This document shows, piece after piece, positions 45,117-53,431 of a stretch of DNA of 64,000 nt (its first letter is position 1; every line of letters starts with the position of its first letter). The stretch comes from G963667855 sp963667855 (GTDB taxonomy: Bacteria > Planctomycetota > Phycisphaerae > UBA1845): NCBI GenBank assembly GCA_963667855.2, contig CAXXKI010000031.1, forward strand, positions 82,793 through 146,792, in the 5' to 3' direction. The translations under genes were made by a program, and so were the position numbers. The notes under the pieces are model-generated. The model did no database searches and was not told the DNA's origin. It saw nothing but the letters and a program-made list of their open reading frames with translations.

Positions 45117-46223
45117 ATGCGATCTTCGATCTGGCTGATAATGCTGGCCGGTACCTGTTTGGTATTTATACAATCCGCACATGCTGATTCGCAGTTTGCC
45201 GTTACCGTGGAACAGTTTACTCCTGCTCCCGGGCAATTCGTGAACGATGCGTATTACAGTGATCCCCTGAAAGCTCTGGATAGACCCTGGGGAGGCGGAT
45301 TTTCCGAGCCGGGTAATTCCTCCCTGGTTTCTCTGGGGGGTTTTGGCGGCTCGATAATATTATCTTTTGATCATACTGTGCTCGATGATCCGGCCAACCC
45401 GTTTGGGATCGATGCGATAGTATTCGGCAACGGCTTCTGGGTTAGTGATAATCCCAACCGTAAATGGGCGGAATGCGGGGTGATCGAAATCAGTCGGGAC
45501 GCGAATAGTAACTCACTGGCTGATGACCCGTGGTATCTTATCCCCGGCTCGCACGTTGTTGATCTCATGGGGCAGTACGAGACTGCTATCTGGGATGATG
45601 ATGTTTACGATTCGACATATCCCCCGGCGGATATGGCCTGGATACCGCCCGGTTTCGGTGGCGTCTGGCAGACGGAAGGTTACCTGCTGCCTGCTGCCGT
45701 CTTCAATGTGCAGATATTAGAAAACCCTAATGGGCTAGATGCTGACGAAGAGGGCGTCTGGGGGTATGCAGACCTTTCTCCTACGGAGGAAATGCCCGAC
45801 GGAATTGATCCCGCCGTTTTTTATACCCGTCCGGACAATCCCTTGGAAGTAGGGTTGAATGACGGCTGCGGCGGTGGTGACGGGTTCGATATCGCCTGGG
45901 CTGTCGACCAGGTGACCGGCGAAACCGCTCAACTGGATGGATTCGATTTCATTCGCATCACCAACGGAGTTAACTATCTCGCTGGAATTTTCGGCGAAAT
46001 ATCCACCGAAATAGATGCCGTATCCGACGTCGCCGAAGGAAGTTTCGGAGATGCCGACGGTGACGGCGATTGGGATTTGTATGACTACAGCATCCTTGAA
46101 CAGTGCTATGGCGGTCCTGGGGTAATCGTACCCACCTGCCCGTGCAGGGTTATGGATTATGATCAGGATGGAGATATCGATCTGTATGACTTCTCCCGTT
46201 TCCAACAGGATCTGAGCTCATAA
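45117..46223 (+). CDS. Secreted surface protein with dockerin-like tail
   Basis: 368 residues. A signal peptide (to about residue 23) precedes a domain with SLGGFGGSIILSFDHTV and DAIVFGNGFWVSD, then GVIEISRDANSN and DDPWYLIPGSH, a pattern I associate with surface proteins of cobalamin-related loci in other phyla. The C-terminal 65 residues hold two Ca-binding loops, DADGDGDWDLYDYS and DYDQDGDIDLYDFS, the dockerin type I style widespread in Phycisphaerae. AGGAGG ribosome site; 9 bp after the PEP-CTERM gene and 2 bp before the next. It may bind or process a ligand at the cell surface, anchored through the Ca loops. Confidence 0.8.
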   Translation: MRSSIWLIMLAGTCLVFIQSAHADSQFAVTVEQFTPAPGQFVNDAYYSDPLKALDRPWGGGFSEPGNSSLVSLGGFGGSIILSFDHTVLDDPANPFGIDAIVFGNGFWVSDNPNRKWAECGVIEISRDANSNSLADDPWYLIPGSHVVDLMGQYETAIWDDDVYDSTYPPADMAWIPPGFGGVWQTEGYLLPAAVFNVQILENPNGLDADEEGVWGYADLSPTEEMPDGIDPAVFYTRPDNPLEVGLNDGCGGGDGFDIAWAVDQVTGETAQLDGFDFIRITNGVNYLAGIFGEISTEIDAVSDVAEGSFGDADGDGDWDLYDYSILEQCYGGPGVIVPTCPCRVMDYDQDGDIDLYDFSRFQQDLSS

Positions 46224-46225
46224 AT

Positions 46226-47056
46226 ATGAAAAGTCGATCAGCAAAGTGGATAACCGACTTATCGCGATCTGGTGGTTTTACCCTGGTAGAACTGCTGGTT
46301 GTGGTGTCGGTTATCGCTTTGCTGATTTCCATACTTCTGCCAAGTCTGCAAAAGGCGAGAAAGCAGGCCCAGACAACTGTTTGTGCATCCAATATCCGGC
46401 AACTGGCCGTCGCAAACCTGGCATATGCGGCAGACAATTCGGGACGCCTGTGCTGCGGAGCGCCTGATGTGAGAGGAGATAACCTTTATCGCTGGTATGG
46501 ATGCAGGGAGGATAAAAACGGTGTGTTTGATTCTCTTCGAGGTCCTCTCTCACCCTTCCTGGCGTTTAATGAAGGGATTCGGGCGTGTCCCGCTTTCCAG
46601 CATTTCGTCATTGAGGAGCGAAAAGCTTTTGAAAGAGGGTGCGGCGGGTACGGATATAACAATGCTTATCTGGGACGAATACTGGCTAAAGTACCAGGAG
46701 GTTCTTTCAAGAGAGTGACCGACGAAGTGGGGGTGCTCAGTGAAAGGATTAAGCGACCCTGTGAAACGGTTATGTTTGCCGATACAGCTATCGCCGGTGT
46801 GGATCAGGGGGTAATCGAATACAGCTTTGCCGAACCTCGGTTTCATCCGGAATACATTCAGTTGCAAGGACGGGTCGATCCCTCCATACACTTCAGGCAC
46901 AACAGAAGTGCCAACATAGCCTGGGCTGACGGGCATGTAGACGGGCGCAAGCGAACCTTCACCTGGAAAAGTGGGGTTTACCAGGGAGATCCAGACCTAA
47001 ACCATCTGGGGTGGTTCGGACAGAATGACGATAACAGTCTCTTCGATCTTGAATGA
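46226..47056 (+). CDS. Type II-like pseudopilin, H-X9-DG class
   Basis: 276 residues. The class III prepilin leader has GGFTLVELLVVVSVIALLISI (cleavage after the Gly at 17), and the C-terminal part contains HNRSANIAWADGH, the H-X9-DG signature of a large prepilin-like family in Planctomycetes and Verrucomicrobia-type bacteria. Four Cys in the middle may form disulfides. It is the third gene of the riboswitch operon, 2 bp after the dockerin-tailed protein. A prepilin peptidase would be required and is not in the window. Its role with the other two proteins is unknown. Confidence 0.88.
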   Translation: MKSRSAKWITDLSRSGGFTLVELLVVVSVIALLISILLPSLQKARKQAQTTVCASNIRQLAVANLAYAADNSGRLCCGAPDVRGDNLYRWYGCREDKNGVFDSLRGPLSPFLAFNEGIRACPAFQHFVIEERKAFERGCGGYGYNNAYLGRILAKVPGGSFKRVTDEVGVLSERIKRPCETVMFADTAIAGVDQGVIEYSFAEPRFHPEYIQLQGRVDPSIHFRHNRSANIAWADGHVDGRKRTFTWKSGVYQGDPDLNHLGWFGQNDDNSLFDLE

Positions 47057-47075
47057 TTGCTTTTTCGCCAAGAGG

Positions 47076-47672
47076 TTAATATTTGCGTCTACTGGCCAGA
47101 GAGAGAAACGGCAGCAAAACCACCGCCGCGGCCGCTGATTCCATAGCACCTGCACCGCACAGATTCAAATTAAAATCGTTGGTAGTATCATCTCCGCTGC
47201 TATTACTTCCATCCTCACACAGATCGCTTGCGTCTATGTAATCACACCCATCGCAACCTGTATTGAAAATCTCGTACGGTTCATAGCCACTGTCTGATGG
47301 CTCACCGGTCAGTGTATCAATCTTTATTACCGTACCCGTTAGAGTGGTCCAGAAAACGGTGGGCAGTCCATCGCCATCCTCCGCGATTTCGATAAAGCCG
47401 GCCGGATTGTCCTGGTAAAATACCTGATTCAATTCATCCACATAAAGATCATCGATAATTGTGTCCGGCCCGGATACGACGGCCATGTTCCCCATGTCAT
47501 ACACGACCAACAGCTCCGCGTTGGATGCGTTTACCACTCCGCATTCCGTCTCGGTTGCCGTATCCTGAAACACTACCCAGTCATCGATTTGAGCAAAACC
47601 GTAACCACTGCAGAAAATCGAAATAAGCAGGATCAAGCAACTGTATTTAAGGTACGATAGATGAGATTTCAT
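47076..47672 (-). CDS. Secreted protein with C-terminal Cys-Gly-type sorting tail, unknown function
   Basis: Unrecognised, 198 residues, with a GGAGT ribosome site. A signal peptide (to about 27) is followed by an acidic beta-rich domain (calculated by eye as strongly Asp-rich) with several Cys (CDGCDYIDASDLCEDG). The C-terminus reads CGAGAMESA, then a hydrophobic stretch, then SRRKY: a tripartite membrane-anchor/sorting tail like PEP-CTERM or Myxo-CTERM in layout but with a Cys-Gly motif. Convergent with the riboswitch operon, 19 bp apart. Confidence 0.65.
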   Translation of the reverse strand: MKSHLSYLKYSCLILLISIFCSGYGFAQIDDWVVFQDTATETECGVVNASNAELLVVYDMGNMAVVSGPDTIIDDLYVDELNQVFYQDNPAGFIEIAEDGDGLPTVFWTTLTGTVIKIDTLTGEPSDSGYEPYEIFNTGCDGCDYIDASDLCEDGSNSSGDDTTNDFNLNLCGAGAMESAAAAVVLLPFLSLASRRKY

Positions 47673-47758
47673 AGGTCTACTCCATTAACGTCTGGTTCCA
47701 GCATAATAGGATCGCACAAAACCAGGTGTTCGGAAAGGACGAGTGTGTAAAGTATGGT

Positions 47759-47793
47759 AAAAAACACCGCCTGATATGGTTATCAGGCGGTGT
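47759..47793 (-). terminator. Terminator at the end of the long secretion/signalling cluster
   Basis: A perfect 12-bp stem (47764-47775 with 47782-47793) is followed on the minus strand by a run of six T. It lies 52 bases after the stop of the HTH/coiled-coil gene and ends the leftward cluster. Confidence 0.9.
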
Positions 47794-47844
47794 AAACGCA
47801 ATAAAAAGGAGTAGTTTGCGCTTGGAACAAATTTTTGAGCAATA

Positions 47845-48942
47845 TCAGTCTTTTCTCGCTATTTCGCGATCGTTTTGTGCCGCATCAGTGGTATCCAAGC
47901 AGATTTCCACCCATTTTCGCAAAATCGCCTGCCACACCGGCTCTTCGGTATTATCAGCCAGGGAGTATTCCACACCAGTTACCGATTTCAGCAGCTCTTC
48001 GCGTAACTTCTTGTCGTTTCGCTTTTCAGGATTGCTCGTTTCGATACCCTCTAATTTGCTCCAGGCTTTCTCGAGTTGCTTCTGTTGGCTGGCAACCTGC
48101 ATGCGCAGCCCTTCAGCCATCCCAATACTTCTTGCAGCTGACCGCCGGATGGACTCAACGATTTTCGAGTGATGTCCCTTTATTTTCTGGTTTACACGTT
48201 CCTGAGTGACTAGTTGTGTTTTCAGGTCCGCTACGGTTTGTTCCAGATTAGCTATCTTATTCTCGCGGGCTTGCGCGGCGGCCTGCTGGGCTGCTACAGT
48301 TTTCTGGAAAGCATCAACTCGCTTATCCATAGTTTCCGACATTTCTTCACGAGTTGCTTCCACTGCGATCAGTTTCTGCTCCTGACTGTTTTCCTTGCGA
48401 CGCAGCTCTTTAATCTCGTCCGTCTGTGCTTCTGATAATCCGATAGCGTGGGCTTGCGTTTCTCTTAGCTGGGCAAGGGCCTGCTCGTATTCGACTTCCA
48501 AATCATCCAGAGCTGTTGAGTTACTCGTTTTTAGGCTGTCTATCTCGGTGATATGAGCAAGCCGGAGCCTGGTAAATTGTTCTCTGTGGTAAAGCACACT
48601 CGCTGTTGCCGCGAGCAGTAGAATGGCCGCCACAAACCACGCGAAACGCGTACCACGACGCGTTCGAGTCATTTCCTTATCAAAGGAAGCGCGGTAATCG
48701 GTAAGAACAGTCAACACATCGGAGATATTATCCGCATCCAGCTTTCTCATTGATAACTGAGCCGCGGCAACATTAGATAGCTGCCTGACAGGATCAGCAG
48801 TTGGCTCAGGTTCTTCGATGTGAACCAGGGTTCGCCCGTTTTCGCTACGGGTGTCAATCGTATCCGATTTTATTCGCCGCCAGATGGTTCTTTCGGAAAC
48901 ACCCAGAACTGCCGCGGCTTCGGCCACAGGCATCCATGCCAT
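47845..48942 (-). CDS. Membrane-anchored helix-turn-helix and coiled-coil protein
   Basis: 365 residues, no family name recognised. The N-terminus (MPVAEAAAVLGVSERTIWRR, residues 4-23) is an excisionase/MerR-like helix-turn-helix, cytoplasmic. One membrane helix lies at about 101-118 (FAWFVAAILLLAATASVL). After it, about 200 residues form a long coiled coil (heptad-rich from about 130 to 310), expected outside the cytoplasm. The architecture resembles membrane-spanning DNA-binding regulators or partners in organelle/pilus positioning. It is the last gene of the leftward cluster and is followed by a strong terminator. Its relation to the pseudopilins upstream is by position only. Confidence 0.75.
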   Translation of the reverse strand: MAWMPVAEAAAVLGVSERTIWRRIKSDTIDTRSENGRTLVHIEEPEPTADPVRQLSNVAAAQLSMRKLDADNISDVLTVLTDYRASFDKEMTRTRRGTRFAWFVAAILLLAATASVLYHREQFTRLRLAHITEIDSLKTSNSTALDDLEVEYEQALAQLRETQAHAIGLSEAQTDEIKELRRKENSQEQKLIAVEATREEMSETMDKRVDAFQKTVAAQQAAAQARENKIANLEQTVADLKTQLVTQERVNQKIKGHHSKIVESIRRSAARSIGMAEGLRMQVASQQKQLEKAWSKLEGIETSNPEKRNDKKLREELLKSVTGVEYSLADNTEEPVWQAILRKWVEICLDTTDAAQNDREIARKD

Positions 48943-49175
48943 GATTTTTCTCCGTCACCTATTCATGTCAGAGTGAGTCTTTAAGGGCTGACGATTGTCA
49001 GACGTTCTCGATTCCAATGTGACAACCGGCGTTACCAGTACTGTCAGCATCGATTTATAGCTTTGTTAACCTATAGCTGGTTATAGTGCAAGTCAAAAAA
49101 GAAACTACCAGATATGGGGTGAGTAGATGTCATGACAACGACCGATTATCGAGACAACCGTTACCGTTTGGGAGT

Positions 49176-49742
49176 CTACTTATCTAAAGTGGCCGTTTGT
49201 GTTTGTATATCCTCAGAGTCGAGGTTGACTTTTTGCAACTCAGCTACCGTGGCATTAATCTTGAAAGTTCCATCGCTCAGATATGCGATCCACCCTGATC
49301 CGCCTAGGGCAGCTAATCCGCCGCTGTTCTTTCTGACCTTTACCGTGTTCAGTCCGTTTATTGGATTGGTCGGAAACGGTGCTCGAAGGTAAGGACCATA
49401 GAGAAACTCTGCGGAAGGGGTATCGGATACTTCACCGATTTTGTTAGTGTACTTCGTCAGTTGCGCGACAAACATGTCGTTATCCGGGGCAAAAGTAGAT
49501 GTGTTATAGCCTGGATATCGACCGTGTTCTGCGTGATAAAGATCAATGGCAGCAGCTACGTTGGATACTGTGCCCAGTATCGCTTTTTCTTTCGCGGATT
49601 GACCCGCCCGTGAAATTCTGGGCACGGCGATGGCCGCGATTATGCCTATGATCACAACGACCATGACCAGCTCAACGAGCGAGAAGCCTCTGGTATTCAT
49701 GGAATTACGACGGCAAGCGTTGCTGCTGTTGCAGAGGAACAC
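49176..49742 (-). CDS. GspG-like pseudopilin
   Basis: 188 residues. The prepilin leader ends before FSLVELVMVVVIIGIIAAIA, with cleavage after Gly 19. GTG 49742 is preferred over the internal ATG 49700 because GGAGG lies 8 bases before it, giving a 20-residue leader. The globular part has the GspG-like pattern YHAEHGRYPG and YGPYLRAPFPTNPINGLNTV. Second of two pseudopilins in the cluster, 155 bp after the first, with a large hairpin between. Confidence 0.9.
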   Translation of the reverse strand: MFLCNSSNACRRNSMNTRGFSLVELVMVVVIIGIIAAIAVPRISRAGQSAKEKAILGTVSNVAAAIDLYHAEHGRYPGYNTSTFAPDNDMFVAQLTKYTNKIGEVSDTPSAEFLYGPYLRAPFPTNPINGLNTVKVRKNSGGLAALGGSGWIAYLSDGTFKINATVAELQKVNLDSEDIQTQTATLDK

Positions 49743-49792
49743 GCCAAAAGCCTCCTGCCAGCTTGGTACAAATTACAGCATTTATTGAACGT

Positions 49793-49826
49793 ACGGCCGA
49801 TCCAGAGAGAAACTCGGATCGGCCGT
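49793..49826. repeat. Intercistronic hairpin between the two pseudopilin genes
   Basis: An 11-bp perfect inverted repeat (49793-49803 with 49816-49826) with an extended inner stem. In the minus-strand transcript no T-run follows it, so it is more likely an mRNA-stabilising or attenuating hairpin than a terminator. Confidence 0.6.
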
Positions 49827-49897
49827 CGAGCAATTCATCGTTTTTTATCCATAACCGTATCCGATAGCGAATACTCAACTACCCGGTTTGATTAGGA

Positions 49898-50437
49898 TTA
49901 ATAGGTTGAGTATGCCGTACCGGTTTCGTCGCTGGCAGTGGTGTTAGCCAGTACCTCACCGGTAGTTGCATTGTATACCCAGCCTTCAGTACCACTTTGA
50001 GCTACAGTTGGAGGACTGTTCGTGTTGTCGAGCAGAATGCCAGTCGCTCCAGCGGTGGTTCCTACCGGCAGTGGTGGAATTCCGTTCCGCAGATACGGGC
50101 CGTAAATTACCGGCGGCGTGGCGCTGGCATCATAGGCGCCGGTCTTGCCATTGACGTCACTGAACTTGGTCAGCTGGTCGATGGCATCGGCAGCCAATCC
50201 GGCGCCGGACCCGGTGTTCTTCACCTTTCCAGGGAAGATGCCGTTGTGTTCGGCCGCATAGAGATCTATGGCGGCACGCAGGGCAGCAAGGTCACCGCGC
50301 ACGGCTGATTCTGATGCCCCTTTGGCACCACGGCTGATTCTAGGTACTGCGATCGCCGCGATAATACCAATGATTACGATGACAATTACGAGTTCAACCA
50401 GGCTAAAGCCGAATCTTTTCTTACGGTTTGGACTCAT
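49898..50437 (-). CDS. GspG-like pseudopilin
   Basis: 179 residues. Leader MSPNRKKRFG precedes FSLVELVIVIVIIGIIAAIA, and the globular domain has DLYAAEHNGIFPGKV and YGPYLRNGIPPLPVG, as in major pseudopilins. AAGGGG lies 8 bases before the ATG. It is separated from the next pseudopilin by a strong hairpin. Which of the two is the major subunit cannot be told. Follows the GspB/PilP-like gene by 129 bp. Confidence 0.92.
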   Translation of the reverse strand: MSPNRKKRFGFSLVELVIVIVIIGIIAAIAVPRISRGAKGASESAVRGDLAALRAAIDLYAAEHNGIFPGKVKNTGSGAGLAADAIDQLTKFSDVNGKTGAYDASATPPVIYGPYLRNGIPPLPVGTTAGATGILLDNTNSPPTVAQSGTEGWVYNATTGEVLANTTASDETGTAYSTY

Positions 50438-50566
50438 TTAAAGAACCCCTTCGGTAAACTGAATACACAAATAACCTTTGTCCCTACGGCTGTGTTTTCT
50501 ATCGTCCGGTTGATAGACCGTCTTAACTTTCGAGTTAAGTATAAAGGTGTTTTTTTATTGAATTTA

Positions 50567-51103
50567 TTAGTATGGTTTTTGCAGCTGCAGGGTTATCTGT
50601 ATTCCGTTGCAGTCGAATATCGCGGCCTTTTCCTCTATTTTTATCAGCTTACAGCCGCTTATTATATGCCCTTCCGAAACTATCGTCCCATCGATCACCG
50701 CGATAGGGGAGCCGTCCATTTGCAGGACCGCCGATAACGTGTGGCTGGAACAGAAACTTTCCTTGTAGGAATTTCCATCTTTTATCTGAGCTTCGAGTTC
50801 CCGGGGTGTTGGCGTTGCCGGAGTTAGTTTCTCCATCGCTTTAGGGGAAATCATGAATGGGTCTCTCCAGTCCCGGCTCGGCGTGATGCCCGGGATATCA
50901 TTGGGAAAAGGCATTACTGAAACAGTGATTGTATCGATCGCTGAGGCGGAGCCGGTCGGTATATTGGCCGCGGTTTGTGGAGAGATAGCCGCGGATGCGG
51001 TTGCCGGAGCACCCGTACCGTCGCCGGATAGGAGGTCGATAGCCAAAGCAATGACTCCTATTCCGATTACACTCAAATAAACTGTCTTTTTCCCTTTACT
51101 CAT
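50567..51103 (-). CDS. GspB/PilP-like inner-membrane assembly protein
   Basis: 178 residues. One membrane helix (about 7-25) is followed by a Pro/Thr/Ser-rich linker and a C-terminal small beta domain with HTLSAVLQMDGSPIAVIDG, VSEGHIISGCKLIKI and FDCNGIQITLQL. The last block matches the GspB/PilP-type domain that contacts the secretin. The WRDPFMISP segment before it is the conserved R-D-P-F motif seen in PilP-like proteins. Starts 2 bp after the PilO stop codon, in the same transcript. Confidence 0.8.
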   Translation of the reverse strand: MSKGKKTVYLSVIGIGVIALAIDLLSGDGTGAPATASAAISPQTAANIPTGSASAIDTITVSVMPFPNDIPGITPSRDWRDPFMISPKAMEKLTPATPTPRELEAQIKDGNSYKESFCSSHTLSAVLQMDGSPIAVIDGTIVSEGHIISGCKLIKIEEKAAIFDCNGIQITLQLQKPY

Positions 51104-51105
51104 CT

Positions 51106-51669
51106 TTATTGTGTATCGGCCTGATTCTGGGATGCGAAAAGGCTTAAAACCAATTCGCTGGACTGGGTGTTATCGTTGGCGACACGATTCCTGGAGCCTG
51201 TTTCTACTTTGAGTTTTGTTACATCCGCCCAGAATTCCGATTCTTCAAAATCCTTCAGGAACTGAACCAGATCGCGGAATCCCGATTTTGCCTCGATAGC
51301 GTACTTGATTTCAGTTAAACCTGGATACGCTTTTTCTTCTGATGGTTTGACGCTGATGAGCTCCACCTCGTTGTCGCGGGCGAGTCTGGTGATATTTCGC
51401 AGGTTCGTTTCGACCGGTGACTTCGACGGCAGAGCTCCTCTGGATTCTATGTCCGCCTGTAGATCGCCGAGCTCCACTGTCTTTCGCCGAATTGCGTTTT
51501 CTGTGTTCCTCAGCGATGACTCCATTTTTTCCAGGTTGGTTTCCATCTCCGCCAGTTTTCCCGAAACCGATGGGGAATGTATTGCTCCACACCAGGTTGC
51601 CACAGCGGCAAGGCAAAGCATGATCGTAGTGCCGGCTATATCATAGAGTATCAATGGGTTCTTGTTCAT
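51106..51669 (-). CDS. pilO: PilO-like inner-membrane protein
   Basis: 187 residues, one N-terminal membrane helix (about 11-28), then a coiled coil (EMETNLEKMESSLRNTENAI) and a ferredoxin-like domain (GLTEIKYAIEAKSGFRDL). This is the PilO/GspM layout. It pairs with PilN in the inner-membrane platform of type IV pili and related secretion machines. Gene order PilM-PilN-PilO supports the call better than sequence alone. 6 bp after pilN. Confidence 0.85.
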   Translation of the reverse strand: MNKNPLILYDIAGTTIMLCLAAVATWCGAIHSPSVSGKLAEMETNLEKMESSLRNTENAIRRKTVELGDLQADIESRGALPSKSPVETNLRNITRLARDNEVELISVKPSEEKAYPGLTEIKYAIEAKSGFRDLVQFLKDFEESEFWADVTKLKVETGSRNRVANDNTQSSELVLSLFASQNQADTQ

Positions 51670-51675
51670 AGCTCG

Positions 51676-52278
51676 TTACTGCCAGTCACAAAGCAGGGTG
51701 AAACGGACAGCGATACTCCCCTGCACCGGTTCCCTGCTGGATCGTGTTAGTTCGACGTTTTTAAGAAATCCCGCGTTCTTAAGGTTTTCCATGAATTCGT
51801 ACAGGGAATCATGGCTGAGCGAATAACCCGTAATACTCAATCCGGTCGGACCATCCAGGGTTATTAGTTTCGGACCGGTTTCCTGTTCTTCGGTTCTGGC
51901 TGTCTGGGTAGTCGCTTTGGCAGTTGTTTCCAGACTGGTGAGCCAGATGTCTTCCGGAATTTGCTGGCTGAGAGCGATCAGGAATGAAGCCCATTTTCGT
52001 TTGGTTCTCAAAGCGTCAGCCCGGGCTATCTGGGTGCTGATCTGCTGGTATTGACTGTTTAATGTATCGAGCCTGGCTTTAGCGGAGGTTATTTCCGTTG
52101 CCATTGGTTTGAGGTCGTTTTCAACAGCAGCTGCGCGAGCGGTTTTGAAAAGGTCGAAACCGATTGGTATGGCGGAAATCACAACGGTGGTAATAACCGT
52201 AGCCACCCAGTGCCGAATACGCCGGGAGCGCCTGCGGTTGAGTATGCTTTCTGCTGATAGTAGGTTAACGCTGATCAT
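51676..52278 (-). CDS. pilN: PilN-like inner-membrane protein
   Basis: 200 residues. The conserved cytoplasmic start MISVNLLS, which binds PilM in known systems, is followed by basic residues and a membrane helix (about 24-43), a coiled coil and a PilN-type ferredoxin-like domain with ALSQQIPEDIWLTSLE and GLSITGYSLSHDSLYEFM. Located between pilM (7 bp) and pilO (6 bp). Confidence 0.9.
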   Translation of the reverse strand: MISVNLLSAESILNRRRSRRIRHWVATVITTVVISAIPIGFDLFKTARAAAVENDLKPMATEITSAKARLDTLNSQYQQISTQIARADALRTKRKWASFLIALSQQIPEDIWLTSLETTAKATTQTARTEEQETGPKLITLDGPTGLSITGYSLSHDSLYEFMENLKNAGFLKNVELTRSSREPVQGSIAVRFTLLCDWQ

Positions 52279-52285
52279 TTCTATT

Positions 52286-53416
52286 CTATACGGTTATTGC
52301 CAGGCCGATGGCACTGGCGAAATTGGTTATCGGTTCTCGAGTAAGCTGCCCGGCGTTGGATAAATCCAGCCGCTGATTAATATTGTTGGTTTCGGCTGTG
52401 GGTATAATCGTCTCTATACCCAGCCTCGTAGACAGAAGCTCATCCAGATTCTTCAAATTGGCGCCGCCGCCCGTGAGTATCAGCGGTCCCGGTTGTCTCC
52501 TGGGAAAACAGTTGAGAACGTAGCGGTAGGATCGCTCCAGTTCACTGATGATATTTTCCAGGTCGTCACGCAGTACGTTATAGACCATTCCACTGAGAAT
52601 GCTGGGGGTTTCCCCGGCATCCTGTTGTTTTCGGGAAATCGGAGTAATCCCGTGGTCTTTTTTATGCTGTTCGGCTGTATCATTGCTCACAGACAGCGAT
52701 GCCGCCAGCTTCATGCTCCAGGATGTTCCACCACAATGGAAAGCCCGGGCAAGTACGGGTGTTTCTCCAACGCAGATAATCAGCCTGGCCATTCGTGATC
52801 CGGAGTCCAGAACCGCCCAGACATCGTTATCCGTATCGTCGGGGTTCCGGAGCAGGCATCCGAATCTCGCCAGCGCACAAGAGGTGGCGTCAACCCCGGT
52901 GCAATCGAGTTGCCCCAGTCGGCAGAGATGATTGATCTCGTTCAGAACGGATTTTGGAGCGGCTACCCCGATAGCTGTGGAGGTCATGGTCCTGCTTTCC
53001 GGCAAAAGCCAATAATCCGTTTCGGCCGATCCCTCTTCGAAATTCATTAACCTTTCGATTTCCCAGTGAGCAGCCTGCTTCAGTTGTTCACCGCTGCCGT
53101 TATCGGGGATATGGGGCAGTTCCATCGGGTGCAGTTCCACATCCGGGTAACTGAGTCCGGCGATGGTTTTGCGGTTGGGAAAGGTTGTCTTTTTCAGCCA
53201 TTGGGCCACCTGCTGGAGAAAATCAGGATTTTCTATCCAACTGGAGGTCATGGTATACAGGCTTTCGCGAGGCAGACGCCAGGTACCCAATAATGCAATT
53301 GACCATTGATTACCGGATCGCTGGAGCTGGGCAACTCGCGCTGCGGCTTGGCCTATATCCAAACCCACGGGCGAGGTGACAGTTCGTTTGTCCAGTATTT
53401 TTTGTAGCAATTGCAT
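52286..53416 (-). CDS. pilM: PilM-like actin-fold ATPase of the pilus/secretion platform
   Basis: 376 residues, cytoplasmic, FtsA/actin-like. The phosphate-1 loop is VGLDIGQAAARVAQL near residue 17, the second nucleotide motif is VWAVLDSGSRMARLI, and the adenosine motif is LILTGGGANLKNLDELL. PilM connects the cytoplasmic ATPase with the PilN tail. It follows GspF by 15 bp. The protein has a slightly longer middle than typical (a polar stretch near 265-275). Confidence 0.92.
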   Translation of the reverse strand: MQLLQKILDKRTVTSPVGLDIGQAAARVAQLQRSGNQWSIALLGTWRLPRESLYTMTSSWIENPDFLQQVAQWLKKTTFPNRKTIAGLSYPDVELHPMELPHIPDNGSGEQLKQAAHWEIERLMNFEEGSAETDYWLLPESRTMTSTAIGVAAPKSVLNEINHLCRLGQLDCTGVDATSCALARFGCLLRNPDDTDNDVWAVLDSGSRMARLIICVGETPVLARAFHCGGTSWSMKLAASLSVSNDTAEQHKKDHGITPISRKQQDAGETPSILSGMVYNVLRDDLENIISELERSYRYVLNCFPRRQPGPLILTGGGANLKNLDELLSTRLGIETIIPTAETNNINQRLDLSNAGQLTREPITNFASAIGLAITV

Positions 53417-53431
53417 CTATAGATACACCTT

